From NCBI GenBank assembly GCA_012295275.1, contig CM022671.1, positions 3,461,565-3,525,564 on the forward strand: 64,000 nt of DNA, given 5' to 3'. Each line of letters starts with the position of its first letter. The first letter of the stretch is position 1. Below are positions 60,183-64,000 of the stretch, in pieces. Both the position numbers and the translations under genes were made by a program. Source of the stretch: Chrysomallon squamiferum. Its lineage: Eukaryota > Mollusca > Gastropoda > Neomphalida > Peltospiridae. The notes beneath the pieces are model-generated. The model worked only from the letters and a program-made list of their open reading frames with translations. It had not been told where the DNA came from and made no database searches.

Positions 60183-62524
60183 TTTGGTAAAAAACAGTAT
60201 TTTTATCAATATTCTTAAGAATATAATAACATGCAGTTTGTATTTGAGACATTACAGAATCAGTTGACAATAACAGCGAAATTTCTCTTTCAATGTTTTT
60301 TTCAAAAGAAACATCTTGTTTGTTCAAAACTTTTTTATGTTGATTAACATTAATTGATATCATTAAAAATTAATTAATGTTAATTGGCATGATATATTTT
60401 TATTATTGCTGTTATCTTTAAAACAGTTAAACAACAAAGCTAACAAAATATTTTGTTTTTGAAATGTTTTTCTCCCTTTTTTTTCTGTTCTTAAGACAAC
60501 CCATTACTATAAAATTTTAGTGTCCATATTAACTAATAAAACATCTCTAACTGTTACTTTCTATTAACAAATGCATGGAGTTTTCTCATTGTCTGGTAGA
60601 TTTTTAAACTTCTCAAAAATTATTATTCTTTCCAAAATGTGTTTATTTCTTTACCAAATAGATTTAGAAATTTGGAAAATGAAAAAAAAAAAAAAAAAAA
60701 AAAAAAACAAGAACAAATACTTTTGTAATTCAGCATTTATTTTTTATTTAAATTTTAATAATTTATAATTTTTTTTATTAATTTCATTAATTTATAAAAT
60801 TAGCTTTTGTTCTTTATTGTTTTATACTAAATAATTAGTTATATTTAAATTCCTTGCACAAGGTGAGTGGGTTTCATAACTTTTAGATGTATGTGATGAA
60901 CTTCTAAAATTAAAATTACTTTTTCAAGGTCCATGCTGAGATTAATGTTGGGTCAAAACACCAGACAATGCAGGGTGTGGCATTTCCTGTGTCTGAGGAA
61001 GCATGGGAAAAACTTCAACAGCTCAGAGATGGTCAAATTTCTTATGTACAGTTGGTAAGAAAGGGGAGATAATTATATCATCCTTTTTTCATATATAGTT
61101 TTAAATTAAAGGCTTTTTTAAAATATTATTATTCTTCATGAATAAAATTAATTTAAATTACCTAATCTGATTTATTTGCATTTGCAAATATTAATAAATT
61201 AAATATATAAAGGTAAATGAAATGAGTTTTCAACATTATGCATCTTTGGTAAATCAATTTAGCAGTGTAATAATATATGTTTGCAATATTTTAATGGATT
61301 CAAATTTGACCATTTGCTGTAAGGAACCACAAACGTAAACAAAAGAACACAATAGAAATTGCTAAGTAAGCTTGATTTAAATTTCTCAAAATTATTTTCT
61401 TCCTCTTTATCTCATTACTTATTATTATTATTGATTTATTTTGTATTTCAGAGTCTTGATCTGAAGAATGAGGTTGTGAATTTAGAAATGGCAGAAAATA
61501 TTAAAGTGGGTAGTCTTCCCTCCAAGGTTCCGAAAGACCATGCACGATACCATTTGTTTACTTTCAAACACACACACGAAGGAGACTACATGGAAAGTAT
61601 AGGTAAAATATTTCGATATTAAACAGAGTTTTGTATTTCTAATTTTATCTATAAATAACTATATCGAGGCTTGGTTAAACTAAACAGATATTTTTTATTT
61701 GCTGTAAAACACGAGAGCTAAATTTCCTATCAGTTACATCTGTCATTAAATTAATTAATAAAGATTTATACAGTTACAGTTTTTACATTTAAAAAAAATT
61801 AATAATAGTGTTTTGGAAAGCAGTAATGGGAGATCACTCTATTTGTGCTAAATCTACATTACACAATGACAGTTATTCTTATTACTGTTACTCTAAATGT
61901 TTTTACTGCACTGTTTTCTTTTTTTCTTTATGGTCATCTCTGTAACTGTTAGAGGTTAAGAGAAATATCTGTTTTATTGCAGTGTTCATCTATTCAATGC
62001 CTGGTTATAAGTGTTCAGTTAAAGAGAGGATGCTGTATTCCAGCTGTAAAGCACCATTAACCTCAGCAATAGAACAAGAGTTAGGAATAGAAATTGCAAA
62101 AAAGGTACAATTTGATTTTCCAAAAATTATTATTATTTTATTAGTATTATTGTTTTTATTATCGATTAGTCTCCACAATATTTTATCTTTCTGCACCCGT
62201 CATTCTCTTAATAATTTTTAATCACTTTTATAAAGATCTTTATTTCTATGCCTTTCTTTCAAATAAGAATATTTTTTTCTGCAATTAAAAATATATTGAT
62301 TTACCTAATAAAAGTATCAGTCTGGTGTAGATAAATTCTGGTATTTATTACTTTATTTACAGATTGAAATAGATGATGGTAAAGAATTAACAGAAAAATT
62401 TCTAGATGAAGAAATTCACCCAAGAAAAAACGTTGCTCGTCAAGCGTTTGCTAAACCTAAAGGACCTTCTAACCGAGGTCCACGCAGGATACACAAAGGA
62501 GGACAGGAAACAGATCATTCTTAA
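55271..62524 (+). CDS. TWF1: Twinfilin, two ADF-homology domain actin regulator
   Basis: Twinfilin sequesters ADP-actin monomers, caps or depolymerises barbed ends, and binds capping protein and PIP2 through its tail. Exons: 55271-55295, 55977-56054, 56412-56462, 57474-57601, 58089-58184, 58714-58818, 60929-61054, 61452-61602, 61983-62104 and 62363-62524, giving 347 residues (human TWF1 has about 350). The first ADF-H domain (about 5-135) has [11 protein letters not shown] and [18 protein letters not shown]. The second (about 170-300) has [19 protein letters not shown] and [20 protein letters not shown]. The basic C-terminal tail contains QAFAKPKGP. Intron 3 (56463-57473) has AT-AC ends with U12-type signals. 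A phase-0 21-nt candidate exon sits in intron 6 at 59641. The first coding exon is only 25 nt. Invertebrates generally have one twinfilin, equally related to vertebrate TWF1 and TWF2, so the symbol is approximate. Poly-A signal at 62698-62703. Confidence 0.95.
56463..57473 (+). other. AT-AC U12-type intron (twinfilin intron 3)
   Basis: The intron starts ATATCCTTTT and ends with AC. A branch-site-like TTGCTTAAC lies at 57457-57465, its branch A nine nucleotides before the end of the intron. Only these ends restore the family-matching Ser-Trp-Glu-Lys-Asp-Tyr-Asp across the junction in phase; no GT-AG pair does so nearby. Confidence 0.88.
59641..59661 (+). other. Candidate 21-nt cassette microexon in twinfilin intron 6
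   Basis: After a T-rich tract ending in TTTATCAG come 21 nt encoding Glu-Ala-Met-Leu-Arg-Asp-Leu, then GTAAAA. Both flanking exons break in phase 0, so inclusion would add seven residues between the two ADF-H domains without a shift. No expression data; it may be chance. Confidence 0.35.
60122..60181. repeat. (GT)n microsatellite
   Basis: About 60 bp of pure GT dinucleotide, in twinfilin intron 6. Confidence 0.97.
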
Positions 62525-63654
62525 AAAGAATATTCTGCTATTTTTGTTTATTTTTAGCTGCTGATATTGAAGTCAGAACAATTTGCAATATAGAAAAATG
62601 TACAGCCCTTGTTTTATGAGAGACAGATTTGGAAAATGTGATATATTTTGTGTAGAATGATATTTTAAAGTATATTTATAATAGATAAAAGTATTTTAAT
62701 AAATCTGGTTTCCAAAGCTTTTTTTTTTATTATTTTGCTTCAGATTCATTTTTAAACCTTTTTTGATTATTATTTTCATAAAAGAAAAATAAATGCTTTT
62801 TTTTTTTAAATATTTAATTTCCATCTAATTACTTTTGTTATGAATTTAGTTGCTCAAGATATAACTTCTTTATCGTTTTTAATAAAATTTGTTAAAATAT
62901 ATTTTTTATTATTAATATCCTCAGTGTTCATTAATAAATGGAAATCTTTTTATGATGAGTAAACATTGGTATGTTAGATGTGCAAAGAATAATCATTTCT
63001 GTTTCCTGCCTTAATACATCTCAGATTTAATACTGATGACATTCTTTCATCTCGGGTTTCTTATTTTCTGGGGTGTTACTGAAGTTTTTTTTAAAGATTT
63101 TGGAATCCCATGATCTACACATTTAATTATCTTTATTTTAGGTGAAATAAATCAAAATGAAAGAAAAAACAAAGAAAAAATAAAAATAAAAATTTTGAAA
63201 CAGTGTATGAGGTTACAAAATGAAATAACTGTAATTTTTCCTAAACTTAATTTGTTTATTGATTGAAAAAAATACATATTGGTTGATTTTATATCCATTA
63301 CAGTCAGTATTACTAATTAGTGAACAAGTTTTAAAAATAAAATGATACTTTCCTGTACATCTACTTTTAAAATTATTCCTTAATTACAAATATCTGTCAT
63401 TTTGAGTTAAAGTTTCTTTTTATGTTAATCAGCATCAGTTTCATTTGATTTCTACACTGACCAGAAATATCTTGTCCTGAATTTTAAAATTATTTTATTG
63501 TAACCTTTCTAGATGAGTATTAATTACGTAAAAAGAAAAGAGAGAAAAAAGAAATGTATATGACACTTAAACACAGTAAATGAAGCTAAACCATACAGTT
63601 CAATATTCTCTGTAGAAATTTCATGGCTGACATAGCCATCATTATGTTACCAGT
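62525..63654. other. Twinfilin 3' UTR and AT-rich spacer
   Basis: The twinfilin stop is followed by an AATAAA at 62698-62703. The rest is AT-rich with several poly-T tracts and no coding signal. Confidence 0.6.
62698..62703 (+). terminator. Polyadenylation signal of twinfilin
   Basis: AATAAA, 174 nt downstream of the twinfilin stop codon and followed by T-rich sequence. Confidence 0.6.
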
Positions 63655-63863
63655 TTAAGTAAATAATTTTTTGTATTCAGGATTGACATGCTCTATTTTT
63701 TCTTCCTCATTCAAGTCATAAATATGTGATGAGACCTCTGAAAGGTTAATACCAGACTCTTCTGCATCAACACATTCTTATTTCAAACAGCATTCTATCC
63801 CACACAATCATTTTTACAGTTAACTGAATCATTGCAATCCCTTCCGTCCAATGAATTATGGAA
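63655..63863 (-). pseudogene. Coding relic or terminal exon of an unidentified minus-strand gene
   Basis: A minus-strand frame from 63777 to a TAA at 63655-63657 encodes 40 residues of normal protein composition (ending ..NPEYKKLFT). Just upstream, 63798-63863 is open in another frame for 22 residues rich in Asp, Asn and Cys; the two are separated by a frame change near 63798 and a TAA at 63778-63780. Reading one: a decayed coding sequence (host pseudogene or transposon) with one frameshift and one stop. Reading two: an intact last exon starting after GATGCAG at 63762, phase 1, though the pyrimidine tract is poor. I do not recognise the protein. Confidence 0.33.
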
Positions 63864-63942
63864 TCATACTGAATAAGGTGATAAAAACTTGATCAACTTG
63901 TTAATTTCTTCTTTTTTAAAAGTTCAAATTGTGTTGGTATGC

Positions 63943-63977
<35 letters not shown>

Positions 63978-64000
63978 TTATTATTATTATTATTATTATT
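63943..64000. repeat. (TTA)n microsatellite at the window edge
   Basis: TTA/ATT repeats run off the right end of the window. Confidence 0.95.

Overview
The window is nuclear DNA of an animal. It is very AT-rich and full of simple repeats, and its genes are split by spliceosomal introns of about 0.2-2 kb. Two elements at about 6.4 and 8.8 kb carry a core that I recognise, from memory only, as the central domain of tRNA-derived SINEs common in molluscs. With the metazoan gene content this points to a mollusc (lophotrochozoan). I cannot name the species.

Layout: (1) 1-4.1 kb holds a probable 5' end of an unidentified minus-strand gene (start codon at 4059-4061, second exon at 3448-3516). (2) 4.1-15.6 kb is AT-rich spacer with minisatellites and decayed SINE or tRNA-like pieces, and no gene I can defend. 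(3) 15.66-38.3 kb, minus strand, is GTF3C1, the large B-box-binding subunit of TFIIIC, in about 37 coding exons. (4) 39.4-41.5 kb, plus strand, is TMEM115 (three exons), divergent from GTF3C1. (5) 41.5-47.5 kb is a gene-free convergent spacer. (6) 47.5-54.9 kb, minus strand, is DDX20/Gemin3 (ten coding exons). (7) 55.27-62.52 kb, plus strand, is twinfilin (ten coding exons), divergent from DDX20 across a 331-bp promoter. (8) 63.65-63.86 kb, minus strand, holds a coding relic or terminal exon of an unknown gene.

The four main genes are housekeeping genes: Pol III transcription, Golgi trafficking, snRNP assembly and actin dynamics. They form two head-to-head pairs, and I see no pathway or operon-like link between them. 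I rebuilt the exons by eye from splice signals, reading phase and remembered family sequence. Nearly all junctions keep phase, and the exceptions are reported.

I found no evidence of a wholly new system. The items most worth checking are: an AT-AC (U12-type) intron in twinfilin; a perfect B box in the apparent 5' UTR exon of the gene for the B-box-binding factor; a 27-bp tandem array that repeats a GTF3C1 5' splice site in frame; a one-base frameshift inside a nine-residue repeat of DDX20; a 21-nt candidate microexon in twinfilin; and a cluster of five CCAAT boxes between DDX20 and twinfilin.
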